Assembly: GCA_902362775.1 (NCBI GenBank)
Contig: CABIXV010000001.1
Location: 512,654-576,653 of the forward strand
Source: Clostridiales bacterium
Lineage (GTDB): Bacteria > Bacillota > Clostridia > Oscillospirales > Oscillospiraceae
Length of the DNA stretch: 64,000 bases
Direction: 5' to 3'
The stretch's first letter is position 1. Each line of letters opens with the position of its first letter. The position numbers and the translations under genes were made by a program. The notes below the pieces were generated by a model. That model saw nothing but the letters and a program-made list of their open reading frames with translations, searched no databases and was not told the origin of the DNA. This document shows positions 44,370-52,956 of this stretch, one piece after another.

Positions 44370-44816
44370 CTACTGCTTCAGGCTCCCGGAACCCTCCGCC
44401 TCCTTAAATTGGATACAAAAAATATTCCTGCTGGCTACCGCGTGGTCCACCTCGATACAGTAGTCGATCTCGATGTTCCCGCCGTGGTCGTCCAGCTCGG
44501 CCAGCAGGTGCCGGGTATTCACCCCGATGGCCATTGCGCCATAAGGTGTATTGTACATGGAGAGGTGGCGCCGCCCCTCCCGGAACACCATCTGGGTATT
44601 GAACTCGCCCACCCGCATCAGGGTGACCTGCTCCCCCTCCACCTGGATGGTGGTCATCGTCCCCTCCAGGCCGGTGAGCTCACTCTCCTGATAGGAGAGG
44701 GTGTAGCCAGCCTCGTCCTGGGCCAGCCGCCCGGCGGTGACCAACTCGACAGCGCCGGGCTCCCCTCCGTCGTATTTCTGCGTCCCTTTGATGGAGATGA
44801 TGACATCCTTTTCCAT
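44370..44816 (-). CDS. DUF1934 (YwiB-like, calycin fold) protein
   Basis: A 148-residue protein starting MEKDVIISIKGTQKYDGGEP. Its beta-rich sequence (GTQKYDGGEPGAVELVTAGRL, LSYQESELTGLEGTMTTI, MYNTPYGAMAIGVNTRHLLAELDDHGGNIEIDY) matches DUF1934, lipocalin-like proteins often found beside argS. GGAGG is four bases before this ATG; the frame can start earlier. Role unknown. Confidence 0.85.
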   Translation of the reverse strand: MEKDVIISIKGTQKYDGGEPGAVELVTAGRLAQDEAGYTLSYQESELTGLEGTMTTIQVEGEQVTLMRVGEFNTQMVFREGRRHLSMYNTPYGAMAIGVNTRHLLAELDDHGGNIEIDYCIEVDHAVASRNIFCIQFKEAEGSGSLKQ

Positions 44817-45010
44817 GAGTCCCTCCAGGGTATTCATTCTCGCGCCGCGGAGGCGGACCGCCACCGGGCAGGGGGTATTATACCCTTCCCCGCCCTGGTT
44901 GTAAAGGGCAGAGGGGGCGAAGCTAGGTATTTTTTATTTTATGTTATCTTCTCTGGAAAGACAAGGGGAAATTTCCATGGAAAATACCCGTTTTTTCTCC
45001 GTTCCCCTAT

Positions 45011-45038
45011 TTGACAATCCCTCAGACTTGATTATAAT
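45011..45038 (+). promoter_or_regulatory. Promoter of the 137-residue gene
   Basis: TTGACA (45011-45016), a 16-bp spacer and TATAAT (45033-45038), both consensus, 35 bp before the start codon. Confidence 0.85.
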
Positions 45039-45072
45039 ATAGATACCCATTCCAAGGAAGGAGGTCCTGACG

Positions 45073-45486
45073 ATGAACTTGGAATTGAGTAAGAAGCAAT
45101 TTCGCCGTCTGCTGGACCTGGTATACATCGGCAACTGGATCCTGAACTCCACCCGTGGAGACCAGCGTTTCGCCGACTATGACCAGGTGGAGAGCCTGCT
45201 GTTCGGCCGGGCCGCTTTAGAGGGGATGCCTGATCTGGCCGAGCTGTACCAGGGGGAGGTTGTTCCCTCCAGGGCCTTTGTGGAGGGAGGCATCCACGAG
45301 GCCATCATTGAATATGAAAACAACGTCTTTTTTGATATTCTGGCCGAGGACCTGGCCCGCCGGGACATGGATGACGCCCCCATCGATGAGAGCAACTACG
45401 CCGAACTGACCAGCCGCATCGACGCCTATATCGCCGAATTTGAGGAACACGGCACAGACAACATTTTAGTGGATATTGATAGCTGA
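45073..45486 (+). CDS. Hypothetical acidic protein
   Basis: A 137-residue, soluble and strongly acidic protein starting MNLELSKKQFRRLLDLVYIG; GGAGG upstream. The pattern NWILNSTRGDQRFADYDQVESLL suggests an all-helical fold; no recognised motif. It has its own consensus promoter and stands alone, convergent with znuB, ending before a strong hairpin. Confidence 0.7.
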   Translation: MNLELSKKQFRRLLDLVYIGNWILNSTRGDQRFADYDQVESLLFGRAALEGMPDLAELYQGEVVPSRAFVEGGIHEAIIEYENNVFFDILAEDLARRDMDDAPIDESNYAELTSRIDAYIAEFEEHGTDNILVDIDS

Positions 45487-45583
45487 TCCGCCCTTTTGAT
45501 TCAACTAGACCGTAAGGTATGGATATACTGGCCAAATCAACGGCCATTTCACCTGAGAAGTATTTCCTTTTTTCAAGAAAAGC

Positions 45584-45618
45584 AGGCGCGCCCCCAGTTA
45601 TCTGCTGGGGGCGCGCCT
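45584..45618. terminator. Bidirectional hairpin terminator
   Basis: A perfect 13-bp GC-rich stem (45584-45596 with 45606-45618, 9-nt loop) with T-runs on both outer sides, between the convergent acidic-protein gene and znuB. Confidence 0.85.
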
Positions 45619-45621
45619 ATT

Positions 45622-46467
45622 TTATCCCTTTTTCCGGAGCAAAAACGACAGCGCAAACCACACCGCCAGATAGAGAGTGATAGACGCCCCAGCGGAGGGA
45701 CCCAGATGATAGGAAGTCATCAGACCGGCCACGCCGGCCAGCACCGCTCCCAGCAGAGAAAACAGATGGTACTGCCTCATGTTCCGGGCCAGGTTCCGGG
45801 CCGCCGCCGCGGGCAGCACCAGCAGAGAATTGATGACCAGCAGGCCCACCCAGGTCATGGACAGGGTGACCACCACGGCGATGGCTACGGAAAACACCGT
45901 CTCCTGCCAGAACACCTGAATCCCCCGGCTGTCTGCCAGGGCCGGGTGAACAGCGGACAGCATCAGCTTGTTGAAGGACAGCAGCCACAGGGCCAGCACC
46001 AGCAGCAGAATACCCGCCAGAACCCCGATCATGGCCGGCTCCACCGACAGGATGTCGCCGATAAGCAGGCTGTTGAACTTGGTGAAGGACCGGCCGTTCA
46101 TTGTGGACAGGAAGATACCCAGCGCCACGGCGGTGGAAGAGAACACCCCGATGACCGTATCGCTGGCCAGAGCGGACCGGCGGCGGACCAGGTTGAACAG
46201 CAGGGCGAAAACCACCGCAAAGATCACCGCCGCCAGCGTGGGGCGGTCGAAGCCACAAATGGCTCCGATGGCCATGCCGGTGAAGGCGGAATGGCCCAGG
46301 GCGTCGGAGAAAAAGGACATCCGGCTGTGGACCACCATGGTGGACAGGATGCCAAACAGGGGCGTGATGACCAGCACGGCCAGCAGTGCGTGCTTCATAA
46401 AATACATCTGCCCAGGCTGGGCCCAGTCAAAGGGCAGGACCGACAGGAGAGAATACCAAAGCTCCAT
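45622..46467 (-). CDS. znuB: Zinc/manganese ABC transporter permease
   Basis: A 281-residue polytopic membrane protein of the ABC-3 (ZnuB/MntB) family with about eight helices; SFFSDALGHSAFTGMAIGA and SMTWVGLLVINSLLVLPAAAA are family features. It imports Zn2+ (or Mn2+) delivered by ZnuA. Its ATG overlaps the znuC stop (TGATG). A metal other than zinc cannot be excluded. Confidence 0.9.
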   Translation of the reverse strand: MELWYSLLSVLPFDWAQPGQMYFMKHALLAVLVITPLFGILSTMVVHSRMSFFSDALGHSAFTGMAIGAICGFDRPTLAAVIFAVVFALLFNLVRRRSALASDTVIGVFSSTAVALGIFLSTMNGRSFTKFNSLLIGDILSVEPAMIGVLAGILLLVLALWLLSFNKLMLSAVHPALADSRGIQVFWQETVFSVAIAVVVTLSMTWVGLLVINSLLVLPAAAARNLARNMRQYHLFSLLGAVLAGVAGLMTSYHLGPSAGASITLYLAVWFALSFLLRKKG

Positions 46468-47270
46468 CAGCGCTCTCCCCCTCTCCCCATCCGCAGATGG
46501 AAGGTGTCATAAAATTCCGGAGAGGACAGCACCTCGTCCGGCGGACCCGCCCGCAGCATTCTCTTATTCAGCAAAATGACCTTGTCCGCGAACTGGCCAA
46601 GGGTGGCGAAGTCATGGGTGGACAGGAAGATGGACAGATCATATTGGGTTCTTAGCTCATCCAGCATCTCCAGCAATTGGTGCTCCCCCTCAATATCCAC
46701 GCCGGACAGGGGCTCGTCCAGAATCAGAATGTGAGGCACTGGCTCCAGGGCCAGGGCCAGCAGCACCCGCTGGAGCTGGCCACCGGACAGGGCCCCCATG
46801 GGCCGGTCCAGTAAGTCCTCCCCATGGACACGGGCCAAGATGGCCGCCGCCCGGTCCCGGTATTCCCGCGGGATAGGGAGAAAAACCGGCCACTTAGAGG
46901 TTGCGGCGGTAAAGAAGTCTAAAACTGACACCGGGTCCCCCCGGTCAAAGCTGGGAGACTGGGGCACATAGCCCACCAGTGGCCGGGTGCCCCCAGCCGC
47001 CGCTCCGTCGGCCAGCCGGATGGCGGGGCCGCCCGCCGGGGAGAAGGTAATACTCCCTTTATAGGGGGTCTGCCCTAAAATGCTTCGAAAAAGGGTGGAT
47101 TTGCCAGCGCCATTTGGTCCAATCAAAGCCACGATCTCCCCACAGTGGAGGTGGAAGGACACATCCTCCAGGATCTGGTCCCCCTCCATGCTGACGGACA
47201 GGCCCTCCAGTTTCAGGCAGCAGGAGTCGGCGCAGCCACCGGATAATTTTCCATGCTTGAACTTTCTCAT
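46467..47270 (-). CDS. znuC: Zinc ABC transporter ATP-binding protein
   Basis: A 267-residue ABC ATPase with Walker A GPNGAGKSTLF, signature LSGGQLQRVLLALAL, Walker B LILDEPLSGVD, and the H-loop STHDFATL. It powers the ZnuB permease. An unusual N-terminal Cys pair (CADSCC, about residues 14-19) is present and could sense or bind metal. The ATG overlaps the znuA stop. Confidence 0.92.
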   Translation of the reverse strand: MRKFKHGKLSGGCADSCCLKLEGLSVSMEGDQILEDVSFHLHCGEIVALIGPNGAGKSTLFRSILGQTPYKGSITFSPAGGPAIRLADGAAAGGTRPLVGYVPQSPSFDRGDPVSVLDFFTAATSKWPVFLPIPREYRDRAAAILARVHGEDLLDRPMGALSGGQLQRVLLALALEPVPHILILDEPLSGVDIEGEHQLLEMLDELRTQYDLSIFLSTHDFATLGQFADKVILLNKRMLRAGPPDEVLSSPEFYDTFHLRMGRGGER

Positions 47271-48208
47271 CCCAGAGCCTCCCTCACCGTCTCTAGATCT
47301 CCCTTCATCCGGGAGATGTATTGCTCCATGATCTTCTCCAGTCCCCAGTCCTGGGGCACGTCGTCACCGCTCATCAACATATCCAGCATCCAGACCTGAC
47401 AGCCCGTCTCCCGTCCGATAGCGTTGGCGGTGGCGTCAGAGCCGTTGACCTCGGTAAAGATTGCCGGAATATCATGCTCCCGCACCAGCTGGGAGATCTC
47501 CACAATCTCCTTGGCGGAGGCCTCGCTGCCCGCCTCCTCCTCGATGGCAGCCAGCAGCTCCAGGTCAAAGGCCCTGGCAAAATATTGGAACCCGTCGTGG
47601 AAGGTAATCAGTTCTCGGTGGGTCAACCCACCACCGTCCCGCCCCTGGTATGTATCCAGCAGCTCTCTCTCCACCAAGTCAGCGGCCAGCCCAGTATTGG
47701 TCCGGAGCAGAGGCTCCCACTCCGGCATAATTTGAACAAGTCCCTCCACTAGATTGTCCAACATGGTGGGCACGCTGGCAGGGTCCATCCAGTAGTGGGG
47801 GTCATAGTGGCCGTGATCATGGTCCTCGTCCCCCTCCTTGTGGTCGTGGGAGAGATTTTCCAGCAGTTCTGCTCCAGCGGAGCAGTCCACCACCTCCGCG
47901 TCCGAGGTGGCTAGGGCATCGGACAAAAAGTCCTCCAGCCCCGCCCCGTTCAGGGCAATCAGGTCGGCTCTCTCCAGCTTTTTCATGTCCGCCATGGACA
48001 GGGTGTAATCGTGGAGGCAGCTGGCGCTTCCTGTGTCCAGCCGCTCTACCACTACCCCCTCCGTCCCATCGGTCACCGCCCGCGCAAACAGATAGATGGG
48101 ATATGTGGTGGCCACCACAGTCACTCTTTCCTTTTCTTCCTGGGCCGCACATCCAACTGCGGGCAGGAGCAAGGCCAGCAGCAGGAAAGCTAAAATAATC
48201 TTTTTCAT
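47267..48208 (-). CDS. znuA: Zinc-binding lipoprotein of the ABC transporter
   Basis: A 313-residue protein starting MKKIILAFLLLALLLPAVGC, with lipobox Cys20. Cluster A-1 features: a His-rich mobile loop (HDHKEGDEDHDHGHYDPHYW) between the two domains, typical of ZnuA, plus conserved FHDGFQYFA and later Glu/Asp metal ligands. It captures zinc outside the membrane for ZnuBC. The start is MKKII at 48208; the frame extends upstream without a ribosome binding site. Confidence 0.93.
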   Translation of the reverse strand: MKKIILAFLLLALLLPAVGCAAQEEKERVTVVATTYPIYLFARAVTDGTEGVVVERLDTGSASCLHDYTLSMADMKKLERADLIALNGAGLEDFLSDALATSDAEVVDCSAGAELLENLSHDHKEGDEDHDHGHYDPHYWMDPASVPTMLDNLVEGLVQIMPEWEPLLRTNTGLAADLVERELLDTYQGRDGGGLTHRELITFHDGFQYFARAFDLELLAAIEEEAGSEASAKEIVEISQLVREHDIPAIFTEVNGSDATANAIGRETGCQVWMLDMLMSGDDVPQDWGLEKIMEQYISRMKGDLETVREALG

Positions 48209-48278
48209 GGAAACCTCTTTTGAAAAAATTGAATCCCCAAGCCGCGCCTGCGGCGCATAGGGTATCCGGAACTGATTT

Positions 48279-48307
48279 AGTATATCGCAGTTTCCTCTGT
48301 TTGTAAA
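48279..48307 (-). promoter_or_regulatory. Promoter of znuACB
   Basis: On the minus strand TTTACA (48302-48307), a 17-bp spacer and TATACT (48279-48284). A Zur operator is expected in such a position, but I see no clear AT-rich Zur dyad; the -35 sits in the foot of the neighbouring terminator. Confidence 0.65.
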
Positions 48308-48344
48308 GGAAGGCTGTCCGCCAGTAAGCGGACAGCCTTCCTTT
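48305..48344. terminator. Intrinsic terminator after the 303-residue membrane protein gene
   Basis: A perfect 17-bp stem (48305-48321 with 48328-48344, loop CAGTAA). On the minus strand the arm ends in CCTTTACAA. It overlaps the -35 of the znu promoter. Confidence 0.85.
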
Positions 48345-48347
48345 TCA

Positions 48348-49259
48348 TTAAAATATTCCGGGGACGAACAGGGCCAGCACCCAACCCAAGGCCAGCGACA
48401 GGCCGTTGGCAGCCAGCGCATAGGCGGCGAGTTGTTTCCCCCGCCCCTTCCCACCGGGCATGAGGCCGAGATAGGCCCCTCCTTCTGCCAGCACCACCCC
48501 CAGCTCCATCAACAGATAGGGCAAGAACAGGAACATGGTGCCATTCTTATAGGCGTACCAGTTTAGTCCCAGGTTCAGCGCGCCCTGGGTAAGCAGGTTG
48601 ACAACCAGAATCAGCGCCATCTGCCCCCTGCTCCGCAGATGGAACAGCCAGGCCACCCCCAACTCCGCCCCAACCGTCAGCACCACCCGGACGGCCAAGG
48701 AAACCAGCTCCTTGGTGTAGTCATAGCTCCGAGCCGCCGTTGGGAGCCGGACCGCCCCGCCAGGCTCCAACTCCGCCCCGGACAGATCCAGATGGTAGTA
48801 GCTGTCAAAGGCGTACTGCTCGCAGGTCTGGCTAAGAACGACGGCATTCTCCCCCGGAAACCACAGCGCTATCTGGAACTGGTCCGGCGGGTAGTAGGTC
48901 CAGGCAAACGCTCCATCGGAGGCGTCCCACACCTCCTGAAGGAAAAACCAGTCCCTCCTCTCCTCCTCATACTCGGCGAAGGCAGCCCATGCGGGATACT
49001 CCGGATCAAGCTGGGTATACCGTGGCACGATATGCTGGTTTTTTACCCACTGCCCCCTCTCACTTTCCCGCCACAGAGAGCTGTGTGGGCCGGTGGAGGA
49101 ACGGGCAGACAGCAGGGTGGCCCAACAAGCCCGCCCCTCCAGTCCCTCGATCGTTACATTCACCGACGGCTTGGGCCCCGTGTCCCCGTAGACGGGCAGA
49201 GCCATGGCGGACAACATCAGAAGCAGGCAGGCCAATCTGATCAGCGTCTTTTTTCTCAT
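48348..49259 (-). CDS. Signal-peptide membrane protein, unknown function
   Basis: A 303-residue protein starting MRKKTLIRLACLLLM, with a signal peptide (1-27, ending VYG-D), an extracellular domain of about 160 residues (VNVTIEGLEGRACWATLLS, EWYYPPDQ-like aromatic stretches), then about four to five membrane helices from residue 190. The frame is open eight codons earlier; GGGAGG before ATG 49259 favours this start. Conserved in clostridia as a DUF-type membrane protein, but I do not recognise the family. Lies between trxB and znuA. Confidence 0.7.
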   Translation of the reverse strand: MRKKTLIRLACLLLMLSAMALPVYGDTGPKPSVNVTIEGLEGRACWATLLSARSSTGPHSSLWRESERGQWVKNQHIVPRYTQLDPEYPAWAAFAEYEEERRDWFFLQEVWDASDGAFAWTYYPPDQFQIALWFPGENAVVLSQTCEQYAFDSYYHLDLSGAELEPGGAVRLPTAARSYDYTKELVSLAVRVVLTVGAELGVAWLFHLRSRGQMALILVVNLLTQGALNLGLNWYAYKNGTMFLFLPYLLMELGVVLAEGGAYLGLMPGGKGRGKQLAAYALAANGLSLALGWVLALFVPGIF

Positions 49260-49366
49260 GTCATTTCCCTCCCAATCATCCATGTTCCCGCCACTCCCGG
49301 CGGTACATTTCTACTGGTATAGACGGAAAAACACGCTTCTCATGACAGGTCCGGGACCATCCTCAT

Positions 49367-50284
49367 TTAATTCTTGCGCTGGTCCACATAGCGGCAGGCA
49401 GCCAGACCAGCCACAGCCCCGTCGCCCACGGCAGTAGTCAGCTGGCGGACCTCCTTCGCCCGACAGTCACCGGCGGCGAAAACCCCAGGCAGGCTTGTAG
49501 CGCAGTCCTCATGGACCACAAAATAGCCTCTGTCGTCCGTCATGACCAGGTTGGCAAATATCTCGTTCCGGGGCTCCTGACCCACGGCCACAAAAAGGCC
49601 GTCAACCTTCAGCTCCTCCTCTGTCCCCCTCTTCCGGTCAGCCAGCCGCAGGCCGGTCAGCTCCCCGTTGGCTTGTAACAGGCTGGTCACCTGGCTGGAC
49701 AGGCGGAAGTCCACATTGTCACGGCCGCGGAGCTGGTCCACCAGCCGCTGTTCCCCCCGGAACAGGTCCCTTCGGTGGATGACCGTCACTTGGGCGCACC
49801 GCTGGGACAGAAAGAGGGCCTCCTGGAGGGCCGCGTCACCGCCGCCCACCACCGCCACCGGACGTCCCTGGTAAAAGGCCCCGTCACACACCGCGCAGTA
49901 AGACAGGCCAGCTCCCACCAGGTCGGCCTCCCCGGCCAGTCCCAGCTTCCGGTGGCTCACCCCAGTGGCCAGCACCAGGGCCAGACACTCCTCCGTTCCT
50001 CCGTCCGTTGTCAGCTCAATAACCTCTCCTCTGGTGCGCATGGCGGACACGCCCTCCATCCGCAGCTGCGCCCCCTGCTCCCGGACCTGCCGGGCCAATT
50101 GGTCGGCAAAGTCGCCGCCCCTCATGCCGGGCAGTCCCGGATAGTTCTCCACCAGGGGGGCATAGGCGATCTGACCGCCCAAAGTCTCCTGCTCCAGGAC
50201 CAGGACCGACTTGCCCGCCCGGGCAGCATACAGGGCGGCAGTCAGACCAGCGGGCCCGCTGCCCACAACGATAATATCATACAT
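49367..50284 (-). CDS. trxB: Thioredoxin reductase
   Basis: A 305-residue FAD/NAD(P)H oxidoreductase: GSGPAGLTAALYAAR at the N-terminus, CAVCDGAFYQG with the redox-active CxxC, VGGGDAALQEALFL for NADPH binding and FAAGDCRAKE near the end. It reduces thioredoxin-like partners. It follows nrdD (fused to a redoxin domain) on the same strand with a terminator between, so the two are adjacent but not necessarily co-transcribed. Confidence 0.93.
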   Translation of the reverse strand: MYDIIVVGSGPAGLTAALYAARAGKSVLVLEQETLGGQIAYAPLVENYPGLPGMRGGDFADQLARQVREQGAQLRMEGVSAMRTRGEVIELTTDGGTEECLALVLATGVSHRKLGLAGEADLVGAGLSYCAVCDGAFYQGRPVAVVGGGDAALQEALFLSQRCAQVTVIHRRDLFRGEQRLVDQLRGRDNVDFRLSSQVTSLLQANGELTGLRLADRKRGTEEELKVDGLFVAVGQEPRNEIFANLVMTDDRGYFVVHEDCATSLPGVFAAGDCRAKEVRQLTTAVGDGAVAGLAACRYVDQRKN

Positions 50285-50318
50285 ATCAAAGCACCTCTTC
50301 CTGTCAGGTCGTGGAAGG

Positions 50319-50349
50319 AAAAACAGCCCCGGAATCCGGGGCTGTTTTT
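50319..50349 (-). terminator. Intrinsic terminator after nrdD
   Basis: A perfect 14-bp stem (50319-50332 with 50336-50349, loop AAT), with A/T feet, in the gap between the nrdD stop (50382) and trxB. Confidence 0.9.
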
Positions 50350-50381
50350 ATGATACACGAGTTTGTCCTCCAGCGCAAGGG

Positions 50382-52769
50382 TCATCCTACACTGGCGGGC
50401 CGATTCTCCTGGATAAACTGGCGGATGGGCCCCAGGCCAACCACCTTGGCCGGGCCGTCCTGTCCCTCAAAGACTAGGGTTGGGGCCTGGCGGACGCTGT
50501 ATCGAGTGGTCAGGTCGGGATTTTCCTCTGCCAGCACCTTCCGGTAGGGGATGCCCGCCTTCTGTAACTGTTCCTCCGCCTGGCGGCAGTTGGGGCAGGT
50601 CCGTGTGGCGAAGAGCATCAGTTCCTCCGCGGGAACAGGCCGGGCCGCATGGTCCTCCACCGTCACCTGGCTGCCGGCGATGCCCGCCCGGCGCAGAGAG
50701 GAGCGGCTAATGTCGTACACCTTTCGGTCCTTGAACTCCTGACTCTTGCCGTCGTTCCAGTTCTTCACCGGGCGGTAGTAGCCAGTAATACGGCTGTACA
50801 CCTCGGCCTCCTTGCCACAGTGGGGACAGACGTGCTGCTCCCCTGCCAGATAGCCGTGGTCGGCGCAGACCGAGTAGGTGGGGGACATGGTGTAATAGGG
50901 CAGCTTATAATTCTCCGCAATCTTCCGCACCAGGGCGGCAGCCGCCTTCCAGTCGGGCAGCTTCTCCCCCAGGAAGGCGTGGAACACAGTACCTGAGGTA
51001 TAGAGGGTCTGGAGCTCGTCCTGGACATCCAGGGCGGAGAAGATATCCTCGGTGTAGCCCACGGGCAGATGGGAGGAGTTGGTGTAGTAGGGGGTCCCGT
51101 TCTCATTGGCGGTGATGATGTCGGGGAACTGGGCCTTGTCGTGCTTGGCGAAGCGGTAGGTGGTGGACTCGGCGGGGGTGGCCTCCAGGTTATAGAGGTC
51201 GCCGTACTTCTCCTGATAGTCGCTTAAACGCTCCCTCATATGGTTGAGCACGTCCTTGGCAAAGGCCTGGGTCTCCTTGTGGGTCAGGTCAGCCTGGAGC
51301 CACTTGGCGTTGAGCCCCACCTCGTTCATGCCAATCAGGCCAATGGTGGAGAAATGGTTATCAAAGCTTCCAAGATAACGCTTTGTATAGGGATACAGCC
51401 CCGCATCCAGCAGCTTAGTGATAACGGTGCGCTTGGTCTTCAGCGATCTGGCCGCCACGTCCATCAGGTGGTCCAGTCGCTTGTAGAAATCCTCTTCACT
51501 CTCCGCCAGATAGGCGATGCGGGGCAGGTTGATGGTGACCACGCCCACAGAGCCGGTGGACTCGCCGGAGCCGAAGAAGCCGCCGGACTTTTTCCGCAGC
51601 TCCCGCAGGTCCAGCCGCAGGCGGCAGCACATGGAGCGCACGTCGGAGGGCTCCATATCGGAGTTGATGTAATTGGAGAAATAGGGGGTGCCGTACTTGG
51701 CGGTCATCTCAAAGAGAAGCTTGTTGTTCTCCGTTTCGCTCCAGTCAAAGTCACGGGTGATGGAGTAGGTGGGGATGGGATACTGGAAGCCCCGGCCATT
51801 GGCGTCCCCTTCGATCATGATCTCGATGAAGGCCTTGTTGACCATATTCATCTCTTTTTTACAGTCGCCGTAAGTAAAGTCCATCTCCTTCCCACCCACG
51901 ATGGCGGGCAGGTTCTCCAGGTCCTTGGGCACCGTCCAGTCCAGGGTGATGTTGGAGAAGGGGGCCTGAGTCCCCCAGCGGGATGGGGTGTTCACGCCGT
52001 AGACAAAGGACTGGATGCACTGCTTGACCTCCTTCTGGGTCAGGTTGTCCACCTTGACAAAGGGGGCCAGATAGGTGTCGAAGGAGGAAAATGCCTGGGC
52101 CCCAGCCCACTCATTCTGCATGATGCCCAGGAAGTTGACCATCTGGTTGCACAGGGTAGACAGGTGGCTAGCGGGGGAGGAGGTGATCTTACCCGGAATA
52201 CCGCCCAGCCCCTCCTGGATGAGCTGCTTCAGAGACCAACCGGCGCAGTAGCCGGTGAGCATGGACAGGTCGTGGATGTGGATCTCGGCGTTCCGGTGGG
52301 CGTCAGCGATCTCCTGGTCATAGATCTCACTGAGCCAGTAGTTTGCCGTAATAGCCCCGGAGTTGGACAGAATCAGACCGCCCACGGAGTAGGTGACGGT
52401 GGAATTCTCCTTCACCCGCCAGTCGTTGATCTGCAGATAGTCGTCCACCAGGTCCTTGTAGTTCAGCAGGGCGGAGTTGACATTGCGCACCTTCTCCCGC
52501 TGCTTGCGGTACAGAATATAGGCCTTGGCCACATCGGCGTAGCCCGCCTCAGACAGCACCCGCTCCACACTGTCCTGGATATCCTCTACGGCGATCCGGC
52601 CGTCCTTGATCTTGGGCTCAAAATCGGCGGTGACCCGCAGGGCCAGCATATCGATCACACTGGGGTGATACTGCTTCTCCATGGCCTCAAAGGCTTTGGT
52701 AATGGCGGCGGATATCTTGTTGAGCTCAAAGCTGGCGGCGGTGCCGTCCCGTTTTGTCACCTGGTACAT
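50382..52769 (-). CDS. nrdD: Anaerobic ribonucleoside-triphosphate reductase fused to a redoxin domain
   Basis: A 795-residue class III RNR that makes dNTPs without oxygen. It has an N-terminal ATP-cone (KRDGTAASFELNKISAAI), the 10-stranded barrel, a zinc-ligand stretch CADHG and CPHCGKE, and the glycyl-radical loop RITGYYRP. Beyond it, about 85 residues form a thioredoxin/glutaredoxin-like domain with ATRTCPNCRQAEEQLQKAGIP (CPNC). Start at ATG 52769 with GGAGG upstream. The gene has its own promoter with two NrdR boxes. The fusion suggests the reductase is regenerated by its own redoxin. Confidence 0.95.
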   Translation of the reverse strand: MYQVTKRDGTAASFELNKISAAITKAFEAMEKQYHPSVIDMLALRVTADFEPKIKDGRIAVEDIQDSVERVLSEAGYADVAKAYILYRKQREKVRNVNSALLNYKDLVDDYLQINDWRVKENSTVTYSVGGLILSNSGAITANYWLSEIYDQEIADAHRNAEIHIHDLSMLTGYCAGWSLKQLIQEGLGGIPGKITSSPASHLSTLCNQMVNFLGIMQNEWAGAQAFSSFDTYLAPFVKVDNLTQKEVKQCIQSFVYGVNTPSRWGTQAPFSNITLDWTVPKDLENLPAIVGGKEMDFTYGDCKKEMNMVNKAFIEIMIEGDANGRGFQYPIPTYSITRDFDWSETENNKLLFEMTAKYGTPYFSNYINSDMEPSDVRSMCCRLRLDLRELRKKSGGFFGSGESTGSVGVVTINLPRIAYLAESEEDFYKRLDHLMDVAARSLKTKRTVITKLLDAGLYPYTKRYLGSFDNHFSTIGLIGMNEVGLNAKWLQADLTHKETQAFAKDVLNHMRERLSDYQEKYGDLYNLEATPAESTTYRFAKHDKAQFPDIITANENGTPYYTNSSHLPVGYTEDIFSALDVQDELQTLYTSGTVFHAFLGEKLPDWKAAAALVRKIAENYKLPYYTMSPTYSVCADHGYLAGEQHVCPHCGKEAEVYSRITGYYRPVKNWNDGKSQEFKDRKVYDISRSSLRRAGIAGSQVTVEDHAARPVPAEELMLFATRTCPNCRQAEEQLQKAGIPYRKVLAEENPDLTTRYSVRQAPTLVFEGQDGPAKVVGLGPIRQFIQENRPASVG

Positions 52770-52857
52770 CAGAAGTCCCTCCACATTTCTTTCTATGACA
52801 AAGCCGGCCTCTCCCGGCGTTTCAGCGCCTTTTTACTATACCACCGGCTGGAGCGGC

Positions 52858-52905
52858 CGTCAATATATAGTTTCAAATATTTTCAACAAACACAATATCT
52901 TGTTG
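52858..52905 (-). promoter_or_regulatory. nrdD promoter with two NrdR boxes
   Basis: Two copies of the NrdR box (consensus acaCwAtATaTwGtgt) at 52858-52873 (CGTCAATATATAGTTT) and 52890-52905 (ACACAATATCTTGTTG), 32 bp apart, which is three helical turns as in known nrd promoters. On the minus strand TTGTTG, 16 bp, TATATT lies across them. This predicts repression by NrdR with ATP/dATP. Confidence 0.85.
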
Positions 52906-52956
52906 CTATATACAAAAAGGCGAGGGCAACTTTTGGTCACCCTCGCCAAAGCCCTC

